Assembly: GCA_022448245.1 (NCBI GenBank)
Contig: JAKVCO010000008.1
Coordinates: forward strand, 160,545 to 217,367
Source of the DNA: Paracoccaceae bacterium
GTDB taxonomy: Bacteria > Pseudomonadota > Alphaproteobacteria > Rhodobacterales > Rhodobacteraceae
DNA length: 56,823 nt
Reading direction: 5' to 3'
Positions 24,546 through 33,770 of this stretch are shown piece after piece. A program made the position numbers and the translations under genes. Numbering within the stretch: position 1 is the stretch's first letter; each line of letters starts with the position of its first letter. The notes under the pieces are model-generated. The model had not been told where the DNA came from. It was given only the letters and a program-made list of their open reading frames with translations, and searched no databases.

Positions 24546-26708
24546 ATGTCCGACACCAGCACAACTTCGCCAAGACTTCCCGGCGTGACCTTCATTGCCT
24601 CAAGCCTGTTCCCGATCGGGATCCTCGCTATCGTGGCGATGATGCTGCTGCCGCTGCCGCTTGCGATCCTAGATGCATTCTTTGTCATCAACATCCTGCT
24701 GTCTTTGCTCGTGTTGATGGTCGCGCTCTACAGTTTCCGGCCGCTCGATTTCTCCTCTTTCCCCTCGGTCCTCTTGATCGCGACCGTGTTGCGGCTAGCG
24801 CTCAATGTCGCGTCCACGCGCGTAGTTCTGACGGACGGACACCAGGGCAGCCATGCCGCCGGGCGTGTGATCGAAGCGTTCGGCAACTTCGTCATCGCCG
24901 GCAATTTCGCAGTGGGCCTTGTCGTCTTCATCATCCTCGTCATTATCAACCTCGTGGTCATCACCAAAGGCGCGGGCCGTGTCTCGGAGGTATCGGCGCG
25001 CTTCACGCTCGATGCGATGCCGGGCAAGCAGATGGCCATCGACGCGGACCTCAATGCGGGGCTCCTGACGCCTGAACAGGCGCGTGCGCGGCGGGCGGAA
25101 GTCAGCGAAGAGGCAGATTTCTACGGGGCTATGGACGGTGCTTCGAAATTCGTCAAAGGCGATGCCATCGCCGGCATCCTGATCCTCTTGGCCAACATCA
25201 TCGGCGGGATCGCCATAGGCACGTCCCAGCACGGGCTCGGCTTCGGCCAGGCGGCTGAGACCTATATTCTGCTGTCCATCGGCGATGGGCTCGTGGCGCA
25301 GATTCCGACGCTGCTGCTGTCCATCGCGACCGCCGTCATCGTCACGCGGGTGACGTCCACCAATGATATGGCCGTTCATATAGGCTCCCAAATCGGGCTC
25401 CACCGGGCATGGGTGCCTGTGGCAGCGGTGCTCGGGATCATAGGGATGATCCCAGGTATGCCGAACCTGCTGTTCCTGACGGCCGCTGCCGTAGCGACAG
25501 CGGTCGCGCATCTGACGCGCGCGACGCCGGAAAACGCGGGGATCACCAGCACCTCGTTGCTTGCAGGCCCGGGCGGCACCGGCGCAGCCTTACCTTCACC
25601 AACGCCCGGAGCTCCTGCAGGGACTGACACACCCGGCGAGGATGGCGGCATTCGAGCGGGCGACGTGACAGACTATGCGCGTATCGTGATCGGCCTCGGC
25701 GTGGGCCTCGTGCCATTGATCGAAGAGGGCGCAGGCGGCGGGCTGCTGGCGCGGGTCACGGCGATGCGTCGCGACGCCTCCCGCGATATGGGTTTCGTTA
25801 TCCCCGGCGTGCGCATCCGTGACGATGTGAAATTGTCGCCCAACAGCTATTCCATCCGCATCCGGCAGGCCGCAGTGGCTGAGGATGTCGTCTATCCCGA
25901 CCGCAAACTGGCGCTGCCGGGGGCCAATACGCAGGGCGCACCACGAGGCATCAAAGTCAAAGACCCCTCTTTCGGCCTTGAGGCGATATGGATCCAACCC
26001 CATCAGGTGGCGGAGACGGAGGCCGACGACCACGTCGTCGTTGAACCCGACTCCGTTATCGCCACCCACCTTGGACAGGTGCTATACGCCCATGCGGGGG
26101 AGCTTCTCGGCGCCGATGACGTCCAAGACCTGCTTGACAACCTGGAAACGACCTCTCCCACGCTGGTGTCGTCCGTGGTGCCCAATCTGGTGCCGCTGCA
26201 CCTGCTGACGGCGGTTCTGCGCGAGCTTCTGAAGGAACGGATGCCAGTGTCGGACCTGCCTCGCATCCTGGAGGAACTTTCGGCCATTTCCGGCCCGCTG
26301 ACCGATCCGGTGGAGCTGGCAGAAAAGGTGCGCCCGGCGCTGGCCCCACACCTTCTCGAACAGATCGCGCCCGTGCGCGATACCCTGCCCATAATCACGC
26401 TCTCGTCGGCGCTCGAAGAGCTACTCACGCGCTCACTCCACGACCGCGCAGGGCTCGTAATGGATCCGTCGCTGGCGAATCACATTCAGGCCGATATTGC
26501 CGCCGCTCAGGACACGCTAGCCGGGAAGGGACGCCGCGGGGTCGTTGTCGTCTCCGCCCCGTTGCGCCGCCACTTCTCCAGCTTCCTGCGCAGTCATAAT
26601 GGCGACGCCATCGTGATCTCCGTCGCTGAAATTCCCGACCATAGACGCCTCGAAATCGTGGCGAGCGTGTCCGCGCAAAGCGCGACCGGACAGGAGCCCC
26701 AGTCATGA
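24546..26708 (+). CDS. flhA: FlhA, export gate subunit
   Basis: 720 residues, slightly longer than the usual 690-700. The N-terminal half has eight membrane helices with the conserved FHIPEP-type cytoplasmic loop (MPGKQMAIDADLNAGLL...RRAEVSEEADFYGAMDGASKFVKGDAIAG). The C-terminal half is the cytoplasmic domain that docks chaperones, with a Pro/Gly-rich linker of about 40 residues (around 345-385). It forms the nonameric ring of the flagellar type III export gate. Overlaps flhF by 4 bp. Confidence 0.97.
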   Translation: MSDTSTTSPRLPGVTFIASSLFPIGILAIVAMMLLPLPLAILDAFFVINILLSLLVLMVALYSFRPLDFSSFPSVLLIATVLRLALNVASTRVVLTDGHQGSHAAGRVIEAFGNFVIAGNFAVGLVVFIILVIINLVVITKGAGRVSEVSARFTLDAMPGKQMAIDADLNAGLLTPEQARARRAEVSEEADFYGAMDGASKFVKGDAIAGILILLANIIGGIAIGTSQHGLGFGQAAETYILLSIGDGLVAQIPTLLLSIATAVIVTRVTSTNDMAVHIGSQIGLHRAWVPVAAVLGIIGMIPGMPNLLFLTAAAVATAVAHLTRATPENAGITSTSLLAGPGGTGAALPSPTPGAPAGTDTPGEDGGIRAGDVTDYARIVIGLGVGLVPLIEEGAGGGLLARVTAMRRDASRDMGFVIPGVRIRDDVKLSPNSYSIRIRQAAVAEDVVYPDRKLALPGANTQGAPRGIKVKDPSFGLEAIWIQPHQVAETEADDHVVVEPDSVIATHLGQVLYAHAGELLGADDVQDLLDNLETTSPTLVSSVVPNLVPLHLLTAVLRELLKERMPVSDLPRILEELSAISGPLTDPVELAEKVRPALAPHLLEQIAPVRDTLPIITLSSALEELLTRSLHDRAGLVMDPSLANHIQADIAAAQDTLAGKGRRGVVVVSAPLRRHFSSFLRSHNGDAIVISVAEIPDHRRLEIVASVSAQSATGQEPQS

Positions 26709-27556
26709 CCCTCGAATATTTCCGCGCCCCGGATACCTTGCAAGCCTTGATGCTCGTCGAAGAGCGGCTCGGATCGGACGCGTTGATCCATGCGATTGAC
26801 TCTGATGGTCCCTCCGTGATCGTGAAAGCCACGGCAGCGTCGGTCCCGGCACCCGTGCCTGACGCGCCGCGAAAGCCTCCGTCACCGATGCGGCCGAGCT
26901 TTCTCGACCCGGATCGGCCCAAACCGTTCGAAGAGCCAGGCGCAGACCAGTGGATCGATGCGCCGGCGGCTTCTCCCGCCTTTGCCGAACGGTCACACGT
27001 GTCCGCCAGCGCGGCCCGCGACACCGTATCCCGCGCCCGTTTCATCGTGCTTGCAACCCTCGGGCTAAAGGCACCGTTCAGTGTCCCGGTAGAGTTTCTG
27101 CACCTGTTTCCCCAATCGCGCCTCGTTCATTGGGCGGACGGGGATGATCTCCCCTGGCTCGCCCCACCAAAGCCACTCCAACCGCACCAGGAGATGCCGC
27201 CGTCAACGCTGATCCTGACGCGCGCCTCGGGGGCAGAGCTTGCGCGGCTCCTGATGGCAGCTCAACGAGAGGCGGAGGTGGCTTTCCTCGTCGTGCTTCC
27301 TGCCGAAATTCAGCCCCGCCACATCGCCTCCCTCGGAAGCATCCTTAGTAGGCGAGTGGACGGCACAATCGTGTGCGGCATGGCCCACAATGACAGCCTT
27401 GGCTCCCTTCCGGCGCTGGCAGGGGCCGGGCTCAGACCTCTCTGGCAGCTTGAAGACGGCGAACTCGTCCCCTGCCCCGACATTGAGCCCGCCAGCCTAA
27501 CCTTCCGCCGCAGCACGACGCTCCCCGCCGTCGACCCGCTAACCGAGGTTGCATGA
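26705..27556 (+). CDS. flhF: Degenerate FlhF-like protein without GTPase motifs
   Basis: 283 residues against about 400 or more in normal FlhF. The N-terminus (MTLEYFRAPDTLQALMLVEERLGSDALI) is a good match to the FlhF start, and the end (GTIVCGMAHNDSLGSLPAL...LWQLEDGELVPCPDIEPA) aligns with the FlhF tail where the TKxDE, SLG and GQRVPEDL motifs sit. The P-loop (GxTGxGKTTT), the DTAGR switch and TKxD are absent: CGMAHND stands in the TKLDE place. A Pro-rich linker (about 48-78) joins the parts. FlhF normally sets polar flagellar site as a SRP-type GTPase; this copy cannot bind GTP in the usual way. It sits between flhA and fliA, and no flhG is present. Confidence 0.75.
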   Translation: MTLEYFRAPDTLQALMLVEERLGSDALIHAIDSDGPSVIVKATAASVPAPVPDAPRKPPSPMRPSFLDPDRPKPFEEPGADQWIDAPAASPAFAERSHVSASAARDTVSRARFIVLATLGLKAPFSVPVEFLHLFPQSRLVHWADGDDLPWLAPPKPLQPHQEMPPSTLILTRASGAELARLLMAAQREAEVAFLVVLPAEIQPRHIASLGSILSRRVDGTIVCGMAHNDSLGSLPALAGAGLRPLWQLEDGELVPCPDIEPASLTFRRSTTLPAVDPLTEVA

Positions 27557-28272
27557 TCACGCCCCGAACATACCGAGAAGCCTGCCCGCCACCCGAGGAG
27601 CTTGTGCAGAGCAATATGGGTATCGTGCAGCGTCTTGCCTGGCTCTATCACGGGCGGGTGGGCCGTTTCGTTGAAATCGAGGACATCATGCAGGCGGGCT
27701 ATATCGGCCTCGTGGAAGCGGCCCAGCGTTACGTTCCACAGGAGGATGCCAGTTTCGCAACCTATGCCGCGCAGCGGGTACGCGGAGCGATCCTGGACAT
27801 GCTGCGTCGCAATTCAAACTTGAGCCGCAAGGCGGTGTCGCTGCGCCAGGCGACGATGCGCGTACGGAGCGCCCTCTCACAAAAGCTGGGCCGAGAACCC
27901 AACGCCGCAGAAATGGCAGAGGCGCTCGGCATGTCGGTCACGGACCTGCAGGAATGGCAAAACCAGTTCCAGGCCAATGAGCTGGCCTCCCTAGACGAGG
28001 TTTACACAGATCATTCGCTGGTCTTTCGCGACGGGACGTTGGGCCCCGAGCGCGTCCTCGAACTCTCCGAACTCAAGGCGCTGTTGGCTGAGTCGATCAC
28101 CGAATTGCCAGAGCGTCATGCTCTCGTGCTCCAGCTATGCTACGTGGAGGAATTCAACGTCCACGAGATGGCGCAGATCCTCGACGTGACGCCGGGGCGT
28201 ATCTCCCAGATCAAAAAAGCTGCGCTCCTGCGGCTGCGCGATCTGATGGAAGAAAAGACCGGCGATTGCTAG
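27553..28272 (+). CDS. fliA: FliA, sigma-28 factor
   Basis: 239 residues, standard length. Region 2 reads VQRLAWLYHGRV...EDIMQAGYIGLVEAAQRY...FATYAAQRVRGAILDMLR; region 3 has RSALSQKLGREPNAAEMAEAL; region 4 has LPERHALVLQLCYVEEFNVHEMAQILDVTPGRISQIKKAAL. It directs RNA polymerase to late flagellar genes and is held by FlgM. Overlaps flhF (ATGA), so it is co-translated. It converges with fliD, leaving only 6 bp between the two stops. Confidence 0.95.
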   Translation: MITPRTYREACPPPEELVQSNMGIVQRLAWLYHGRVGRFVEIEDIMQAGYIGLVEAAQRYVPQEDASFATYAAQRVRGAILDMLRRNSNLSRKAVSLRQATMRVRSALSQKLGREPNAAEMAEALGMSVTDLQEWQNQFQANELASLDEVYTDHSLVFRDGTLGPERVLELSELKALLAESITELPERHALVLQLCYVEEFNVHEMAQILDVTPGRISQIKKAALLRLRDLMEEKTGDC

Positions 28273-28278
28273 CCTAGG

Positions 28279-29919
28279 TCAGCTATCCGGGTTGAGGCTG
28301 TCGAGAAGGTTGTCAAGAAAATCCCCAACCGAGTTCAGTTCGGAGATGATCTGCTCCATCTGGGTAAAGCGGGCGAGATATCGCGCCTCAATCTCCTCCT
28401 CACGCAGGTCGAGGGCAGCGAGAGCGCTCGCCTGGTCGTCGAGCGTCCTTTTGAGCGCGTCGTCTCGAGACGATAGCGCCCCGTTCGATCCCAAGAGGTC
28501 TGACACGTCGGTCTGAAGCGCGCTCACCATGCTGGTAGCGAACTCCACAGTGGCTGATTGCGCGTCTGCTTCGACCGTCAGGGAGATCCCGCGCAAGGTC
28601 TCGCTTGTGACGGTGTAAATCCAAGTCCCGTCCGCCTGCTCAACACCGGAGACAGGTCGCCCGGCGAGGGTCGCAGCCCCAGTCACGACATCGCGTTCAA
28701 AGGCGTAGCTCCCCGTTGGCGTGCCAGTAAGAGGTGTGCCAGTCACACTCGCACCGTCGGCTATCAGCGTATCGCGCAAGAGACCGTTCAGGCGCGCGGG
28801 ATTGGCTTCTATTGCGGCTGTGAAACGAGCCGCATCAAAGCTAAATGTGCCGTCCCGTTCCGTCAAGATGCCGAGATCGCTGAGGAAGGTGCTGGCGCGG
28901 CCATCGCTTGAGCCATAGCCGCGCGCAAGGCTGCGCTCAAAGCCGCTCAGGAACTGCTCTGCGATTGTGCGATCGCTCGCCAAGGCTCCGGCGTCACCGC
29001 CCGACAAACCGGTACGGGTCAGGCCATCAATCAGGCGCGTGGTGGCGTTCAGGATATCCACAAAGCCCTGCATGACCTCGAGCGCACCTTCGGTGTTGGC
29101 GCGAGAGGTCAGTGTAACCGGGCCGTTTGTTAATTCGGTGAGCGTCATCAGTACGCCGGGGATGAGATCGTCGACCTCATTGCCGTCGCGGGTCACAGCG
29201 ATCCCGTTGATGGTAAGCGCGGCGCTCTGCGCGGCCTGGGCCTGCGCTGGCGACGGGTCATCGCTGATATCGAACACTGCAAGCTGGCTGGGGTCCGGCG
29301 GTGGTTTGAAGGCGATGCTCAACGCATTGTTGGCACCGGCGTCCGAGATCAAGCCGATGCTGTATGTCCCGTCACCTACATCAACGACCTGCGCAGACAC
29401 GCCTTCAAGGGACGAAAACGCCGTCGCAAGCTCATTCAGTGTTGCTTCGGGTGAAAGCGTCAGCACCTGGTCGGTGCGACCATTGCCCGCAAACGCTGGC
29501 GGATTATCCGTCGACCAAGACCCGAAGCTGACGGTAAGGCTCCCCCCGCCGAGCGCCGCGGTGGGGTCCGTGAACCCGCCAAAATTGAGGATCTGCGCCT
29601 TCGCGAGCGCCGACACCTCAATGGTCGAAGACGTGGATTGTGCCAGGGTCGGGTCGATGATCGTGGAGGTTATCGCGGGATCGCTGCTAGAAATCGCGAA
29701 GGGCGATAGGCCCGAGATCAGGCCGAGCGCTTCGTCCACCTGTTCGGCCTGACTGCGCAATTGGGCATTCCCAGACAACTGAAGCTCCGCCTGGTCGATA
29801 CGATCCATTGTAAGGGACCTGCGCGGGCTAATCTCCGCCTCCGCGAGCGACGACGACAGCTCCCGGATGTTCAGACCGCTTCCGTTGGCGTTGAGGCTAG
29901 TGAGAAAATCTGTCGGCAT
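28279..29919 (-). CDS. fliD: FliD, flagellar filament cap
   Basis: 546 residues. The start ATG at 29919 has AGGAG 7 bp before it; the longer frame upstream has no such site. The N-terminal part contains GSGLNIRELSSSLAEAEISPRR and the linked helix of FliD (DRIDQAELQLSGNAQLRSQ), the middle has two beta domains (SSTIEVSALAKAQILNFGG is the FliD_N feature), and the C-terminus is a long coiled coil (RFTQMEQIISELNSVGDFLDNLL). It is exported and caps the growing filament. Last gene of motA-motB-fliD. Confidence 0.92.
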   Translation of the reverse strand: MPTDFLTSLNANGSGLNIRELSSSLAEAEISPRRSLTMDRIDQAELQLSGNAQLRSQAEQVDEALGLISGLSPFAISSSDPAITSTIIDPTLAQSTSSTIEVSALAKAQILNFGGFTDPTAALGGGSLTVSFGSWSTDNPPAFAGNGRTDQVLTLSPEATLNELATAFSSLEGVSAQVVDVGDGTYSIGLISDAGANNALSIAFKPPPDPSQLAVFDISDDPSPAQAQAAQSAALTINGIAVTRDGNEVDDLIPGVLMTLTELTNGPVTLTSRANTEGALEVMQGFVDILNATTRLIDGLTRTGLSGGDAGALASDRTIAEQFLSGFERSLARGYGSSDGRASTFLSDLGILTERDGTFSFDAARFTAAIEANPARLNGLLRDTLIADGASVTGTPLTGTPTGSYAFERDVVTGAATLAGRPVSGVEQADGTWIYTVTSETLRGISLTVEADAQSATVEFATSMVSALQTDVSDLLGSNGALSSRDDALKRTLDDQASALAALDLREEEIEARYLARFTQMEQIISELNSVGDFLDNLLDSLNPDS

Positions 29920-29975
29920 GTTGTTCTCCTGGCCCTCATCAACGGCAGGGCGGAAGCCCATTTTAGATTCAGACG

Positions 29976-31163
29976 CTAGTACTGAAATTCGATTTCGATA
30001 CGGCGGTTTCTTGCGCGGCCCTGGGCGGTGGCATTATCGGCCACCGGTACGGTTTCGCCACGGCTGAGCGCGCTCATCCTCCCCGGCGCAACCCCGCGCC
30101 CGTCTTCTAGTTCGCGCACGACGGCGGAGGCGCGCGCGGCCGCTAGGCCCCAGTTGTCCCGGAACTGCGAGCTGCCGGAGATCGGGATGGAGTCGGTGTG
30201 ACCGGTCACGACGATGTCGCTGGCGTCATCCATCGCATTGACCGCGATGCGCGACATGATTTCTCGCGCTTGATCGGTCAGTTCGGCCCGGCCAGAGGGA
30301 AAGGACCCGCCTGCCCCGACGGTGACCACGACCTTGTCCTCGCGCGTTTCTACGCTCACGAGGCCCTCACTGATTTCGCGGCGCAGCGCAACAGTAAGTT
30401 CCGCGGCGGCGATGGCCGCGTTGCGACGGGAAGCCGCGTCTTCGGCGGCGGCGCGGTCTTGAGCGAGGGCGGCTTCCGCAAGGCGATCAAGCTGACGATC
30501 AAGGCCCCGCAAAACCACATCAAGCTCTGGCGCGATTTCCTCGGTTTCCGCGGACGCGAGCGCGCGGGCGGCATCGATGAGCCGTTCGGGCAGCTCATCC
30601 TCGGGGACCTCCCCGAAATCGACGACAAGGGTTTCATCCTCGGCGGTCACGCGCACTTCCTGCGTGAAGCGACGGGCGCTGATGGCGGCCTCCAGTGCAT
30701 CGGCGAGAACCGCGATCTCGCGCGCTACCTCGGAGGCACCCTGCCCAAGGGCCTCTTCGTCGCTGTCCCGGTCGCCCTCCTCGCCTGTCCCCTCCTCCTC
30801 GCTTTCGGCGGCCTCCACAATCTCGGGCTGGCTCGTATCCGTAGTGTCCTGAATGATCTCCTCAGTAATCGCGATATCCGGAGAGGGGCTAAAGTTCAGC
30901 TCAAGGATCGTCGTCCCCTTCGGCTGCTCAAGCACGGGCACGTCGCGCTGAATACCGAAAGCTTGACGCAATGAGCCCGCCACCTGCTTGAACTTCGGAT
31001 GATTGAACTCCGCAAACGAGAGGATCAGTACAAAGAACGCCATGAGCAGGATGGCGATATCCGCGAAGGTTGCCATCCACGCCGGTGCTCCGCGCGGCGG
31101 GCATTTCTTCGGCTCCTCTTCGACATAGACGGGCTGCGGCAGAGGGATCGGTTTGCGTGCCAT
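29976..31163 (-). CDS. motB: MotB/PomB-type stator protein with long acidic linker
   Basis: 395 residues, longer than MotB or PomB (about 310). The single membrane helix WMATFADIAILLMAFFVLILSF carries the ion-binding Asp35 and is followed by HPKFKQVAGSLRQAFGIQ and QPKGTTI, a PomB-like plug region. An insertion at about 110-140 is almost all acidic (EAAESEEEGTGEEGDRDSDE), and a helical linker leads to the OmpA-like peptidoglycan-binding domain (about 280-395; VTGHTDSIPISGSSQFRDNW). The stator couples ion flow to rotation. The ion (H+ or Na+) cannot be settled from sequence. Confidence 0.92.
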   Translation of the reverse strand: MARKPIPLPQPVYVEEEPKKCPPRGAPAWMATFADIAILLMAFFVLILSFAEFNHPKFKQVAGSLRQAFGIQRDVPVLEQPKGTTILELNFSPSPDIAITEEIIQDTTDTSQPEIVEAAESEEEGTGEEGDRDSDEEALGQGASEVAREIAVLADALEAAISARRFTQEVRVTAEDETLVVDFGEVPEDELPERLIDAARALASAETEEIAPELDVVLRGLDRQLDRLAEAALAQDRAAAEDAASRRNAAIAAAELTVALRREISEGLVSVETREDKVVVTVGAGGSFPSGRAELTDQAREIMSRIAVNAMDDASDIVVTGHTDSIPISGSSQFRDNWGLAAARASAVVRELEDGRGVAPGRMSALSRGETVPVADNATAQGRARNRRIEIEFQY

Positions 31164-31176
31164 CTGGCGGCTCCCG

Positions 31177-31938
31177 CTATGCTACTACGAGCTTGTCCTG
31201 GACCTTTGGTGGCATGGACGAGATCATTTTTTCCTGAACCGCGCGGGACGGCTCCCCCCGGGCAATGTTGCGCAACCCCTCGATCACCAGCTCCCGATAG
31301 TTTGCTTCGCTCTCGGTCGAGGATTCCAGCTTCGACAGAAGTGGCCCGAAGATCACATTAGCCAGGAAGGCTCCATAAAGCGTTGTCAGAAGCGCCACCG
31401 CCATGGCGGGACCGATGGCTTTGGGGTCGTCCATGTTGCCCAGCATCTGGACCAGACCGATGAGCGTTCCGATCATGCCCATGGCAGGCGCGATATCGAC
31501 CCAGCCTCGCAGCACGTCGTGGATCTCGTTATGGCGCGTTCTCATCCCGCGGATTTCCTGCTTGAGCTGAGAGATGAGATGCCCTTCATCGGTGCCGTCC
31601 ACCAGAAGCTGGAGACCGCGTGACAGAAATCGCTCGTGCACTTCGGCACCTTCGAGGGCCATCAGCCCGTTCTTGCGGGCCTTATCGGACAGGTCGCCCA
31701 TGGTCTCGATCAGCTCCTCGAGATTGGCCTTCTTAGCGAAGAAGGCCTTGCCCATCGCGCCGAAGCTCTTGAGGAAAACGTCCAGCTTTGACTTCAACAT
31801 GACCGCAAAAAAGGAGCCACCCACCACGATCAAGAGGGACGACACCTCTATAAATGGCGCGAGCCCGCCCGCGGCGAGCATTGCGCCCGCGATCATGCCG
31901 ATCGCACCGATTATTCCGATGATTGACGCAAGATCCAC
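31177..31938 (-). CDS. motA: MotA/PomA-type stator protein
   Basis: 253 residues, the PomA length. Four membrane helices are arranged in pairs around a cytoplasmic loop containing the conserved charged residues (RGLQLLVDGTDEGHLISQLKQEI). The PAMGMIGTLIGLVQML and AIGPAMAVALLTTLYGAFLAN stretches form helices 3 and 4. It overlaps neither neighbour; motB begins 13 bp downstream. A sigma-54 promoter lies 59 bp upstream. The resemblance is to the PomA branch rather than the enterobacterial MotA. Confidence 0.93.
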   Translation of the reverse strand: MDLASIIGIIGAIGMIAGAMLAAGGLAPFIEVSSLLIVVGGSFFAVMLKSKLDVFLKSFGAMGKAFFAKKANLEELIETMGDLSDKARKNGLMALEGAEVHERFLSRGLQLLVDGTDEGHLISQLKQEIRGMRTRHNEIHDVLRGWVDIAPAMGMIGTLIGLVQMLGNMDDPKAIGPAMAVALLTTLYGAFLANVIFGPLLSKLESSTESEANYRELVIEGLRNIARGEPSRAVQEKMISSMPPKVQDKLVVA

Positions 31939-31996
31939 CGTTCACCCGTTCCTTTCCTGCGCATGGCCAGCATCGCCCGCGCTTGTCCTGGTAGTG

Positions 31997-32011
31997 GCAA
32001 GAACCGTGCCA
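31997..32011 (-). promoter_or_regulatory. Sigma-54 promoter of motA-motB-fliD
   Basis: TGGCACGGTTCTTGC on the minus strand matches the consensus fully. Predicted start near 31985, 47 nt before motA. It is divergent from the fliC promoter. Confidence 0.87.
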
Positions 32012-32077
32012 ACCTCTAGTCTGCGCCGGTGTCGCTAATTGTAGGTGAATCCGACGGCATCTTTTTGATGGGGCGGC

Positions 32078-32103
32078 TAAAAAGTCAGGGAAAGGGTCGT
32101 TCA
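32078..32103 (+). promoter_or_regulatory. Likely sigma-28 promoter of fliC
   Basis: TAAA (32078-32081), 14 bp, then GTCGTTCA (32096-32103). The -10 agrees with two better-spaced elements in this window (GCCGTTGA at fliS, GTCGTTAA at 48138). The spacer is one base shorter than theirs. Confidence 0.5.
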
Positions 32104-32148
32104 TTACCCCGAGCGCCAGCTGCGCCAACAAGCATCAGGAGAACTACG

Positions 32149-33609
32149 ATGAACGTCATCAATACCAACATCGGGGCCATCACCGCCCAAGCCAACATGA
32201 ACAAGATCAACCAGGACATGAACCAGGCGATGAGTCGCTTGTCCTCGGGCCTGCGAATCAACTCCGCCGCGGATGACGCCGCGGGCATGGCCATCTCCGA
32301 GAAGATGACATCCCAGATCCAGGGCCTCAATCAGGCCATCCGCAACGCCACCGACAGCAAGAACCTGATCGACACTTCCGAGGGCGCGCATCAGGAAATC
32401 CAAAGCATGCTACAGCGTCTGCGCGAACTCTCAATCCAGTCCGCGAACGACACCAACACGTCTTCGGACCGCGCCGTACTGAATGCGGAGACGGCGCAGC
32501 TCGTCACGGAAATCAACCGCGTGGCGGAGACGACGACCTTCAACGGCATGAACATCCTCGACGGCTCCTTCGTGGGCAAACGCTTCCAGATCGGCGCGGA
32601 TGCAGGACAGACGATTGAGGTGGGCATCGATAGCGCCGCCGCGCGCGACATCGGTGCCAACACAGTCCGTTCCACCGCCGGCGGCGTCGCAGGGGCGGCC
32701 TTGACCGACACCACGATCGCTGCTGGCACAACTATCGATATCGCGAGCACCTTGGGCACCGCCCAGTTCACTACGACCTCTGGTCAGTCGGCTGAGGAAC
32801 TAGTCAATGCAATCAATGGCACAAGCGCGTCGACCGGCGTGAGCGGAACCGCGACAACGAAGGTCGCCCTGTCTGGCATGTCTGCGGCGGCGACCGTATC
32901 GATGACGCTTAATGGTACGGGTATCTCGGCCGTGGGCATCACCGACACCGCTGACCTCACCGCACTTGCGGATGCGATCAACGATCAGTCCGGTGTTACC
33001 GGCGTGGTCGCCACCATGGGCAACACGAACGCCGAAATCATCCTCACTGACGACAGCGGTGCCGACATCATCTTCAACAATGTCGTGCTGAGCGGCACTG
33101 GCGATACGCTGGACATGCAGGCGCTGAACGCAGACGGCTCGAACGCGGGCGCGTCTGATCAGTTCACCGATACTGACGTCACGGGTGCCGTGACCGGCCA
33201 GGTCGAGCTGACGTCGGCACAGTCGTTCTCGGTTGGATCATCTGTTACCAATACGACCGCGGCCTTCCAGGCAACGACCACCGGATCCTCGCTGGAATCG
33301 GTGGCGTCCATCGATCTGTCCACACAACAAGGGGCAGAGGCCGCGATCGGGATCCTCGATGTGGCCCTCGAAAAGATCAGCCAGTCGCGGTCCGAACTGG
33401 GTGCCGTGTCGAACCGGCTCGACAGCACGATCTCCAACCTCACCAACATCACGGTGAACGTGGAAGCCGCACGATCGGGCATCATGGATGCCGATTTCGC
33501 CAAGGAGTCCTCATCCCTGTCGAAGGCCAACATCCTCTCGCAGGCGAGTACGGCAATGCTCGCGCAGGCCAACGCTAACAGCCAGAACGTGCTGCAGCTT
33601 ATCCAGTAG
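32149..33609 (+). CDS. fliC: Flagellin
   Basis: 486 residues. The start ATG at 32149 (after AGGAGAACTACG) opens MNVINTNIGAITAQANMNKI, the D0 helix; SRLSSGLRINSAADDAAGMA is the D1 signature. The C-terminus (ISQSRSELGAVSNRLDSTI...ILSQASTAMLAQANANSQNV) completes the coiled coil. The centre (about 180-390) is a variable beta-rich domain, Ala/Thr/Asp-rich and without Cys. It is the filament subunit, with FliS as chaperone and FliD as cap encoded in this locus. A terminator follows. It is the only flagellin gene in the window. Confidence 0.97.
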   Translation: MNVINTNIGAITAQANMNKINQDMNQAMSRLSSGLRINSAADDAAGMAISEKMTSQIQGLNQAIRNATDSKNLIDTSEGAHQEIQSMLQRLRELSIQSANDTNTSSDRAVLNAETAQLVTEINRVAETTTFNGMNILDGSFVGKRFQIGADAGQTIEVGIDSAAARDIGANTVRSTAGGVAGAALTDTTIAAGTTIDIASTLGTAQFTTTSGQSAEELVNAINGTSASTGVSGTATTKVALSGMSAAATVSMTLNGTGISAVGITDTADLTALADAINDQSGVTGVVATMGNTNAEIILTDDSGADIIFNNVVLSGTGDTLDMQALNADGSNAGASDQFTDTDVTGAVTGQVELTSAQSFSVGSSVTNTTAAFQATTTGSSLESVASIDLSTQQGAEAAIGILDVALEKISQSRSELGAVSNRLDSTISNLTNITVNVEAARSGIMDADFAKESSSLSKANILSQASTAMLAQANANSQNVLQLIQ

Positions 33610-33634
33610 GCGCCCTTTCTCACCAAAGATGAAC

Positions 33635-33657
33635 GCCCCGGGGAAACCCGGGGCTTT
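33635..33657 (+). terminator. Rho-independent terminator of fliC
   Basis: GCCCCGGG (33635-33642), loop GAAA, CCCGGGGC (33647-33654), then TTT. An 8-bp G/C stem with a tetraloop; the U run is short. Confidence 0.85.
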
Positions 33658-33770
33658 CGCGTGCCTGAGTCGCAGCCGTGACCACGCGCCGGCCGGACAA
33701 GGCGCGGCTTAAGCCTTTCGTAACTGTTCCCCCCTTAGTGGTGTGTAAATCGTGAGAAGAGGACCGCGCC

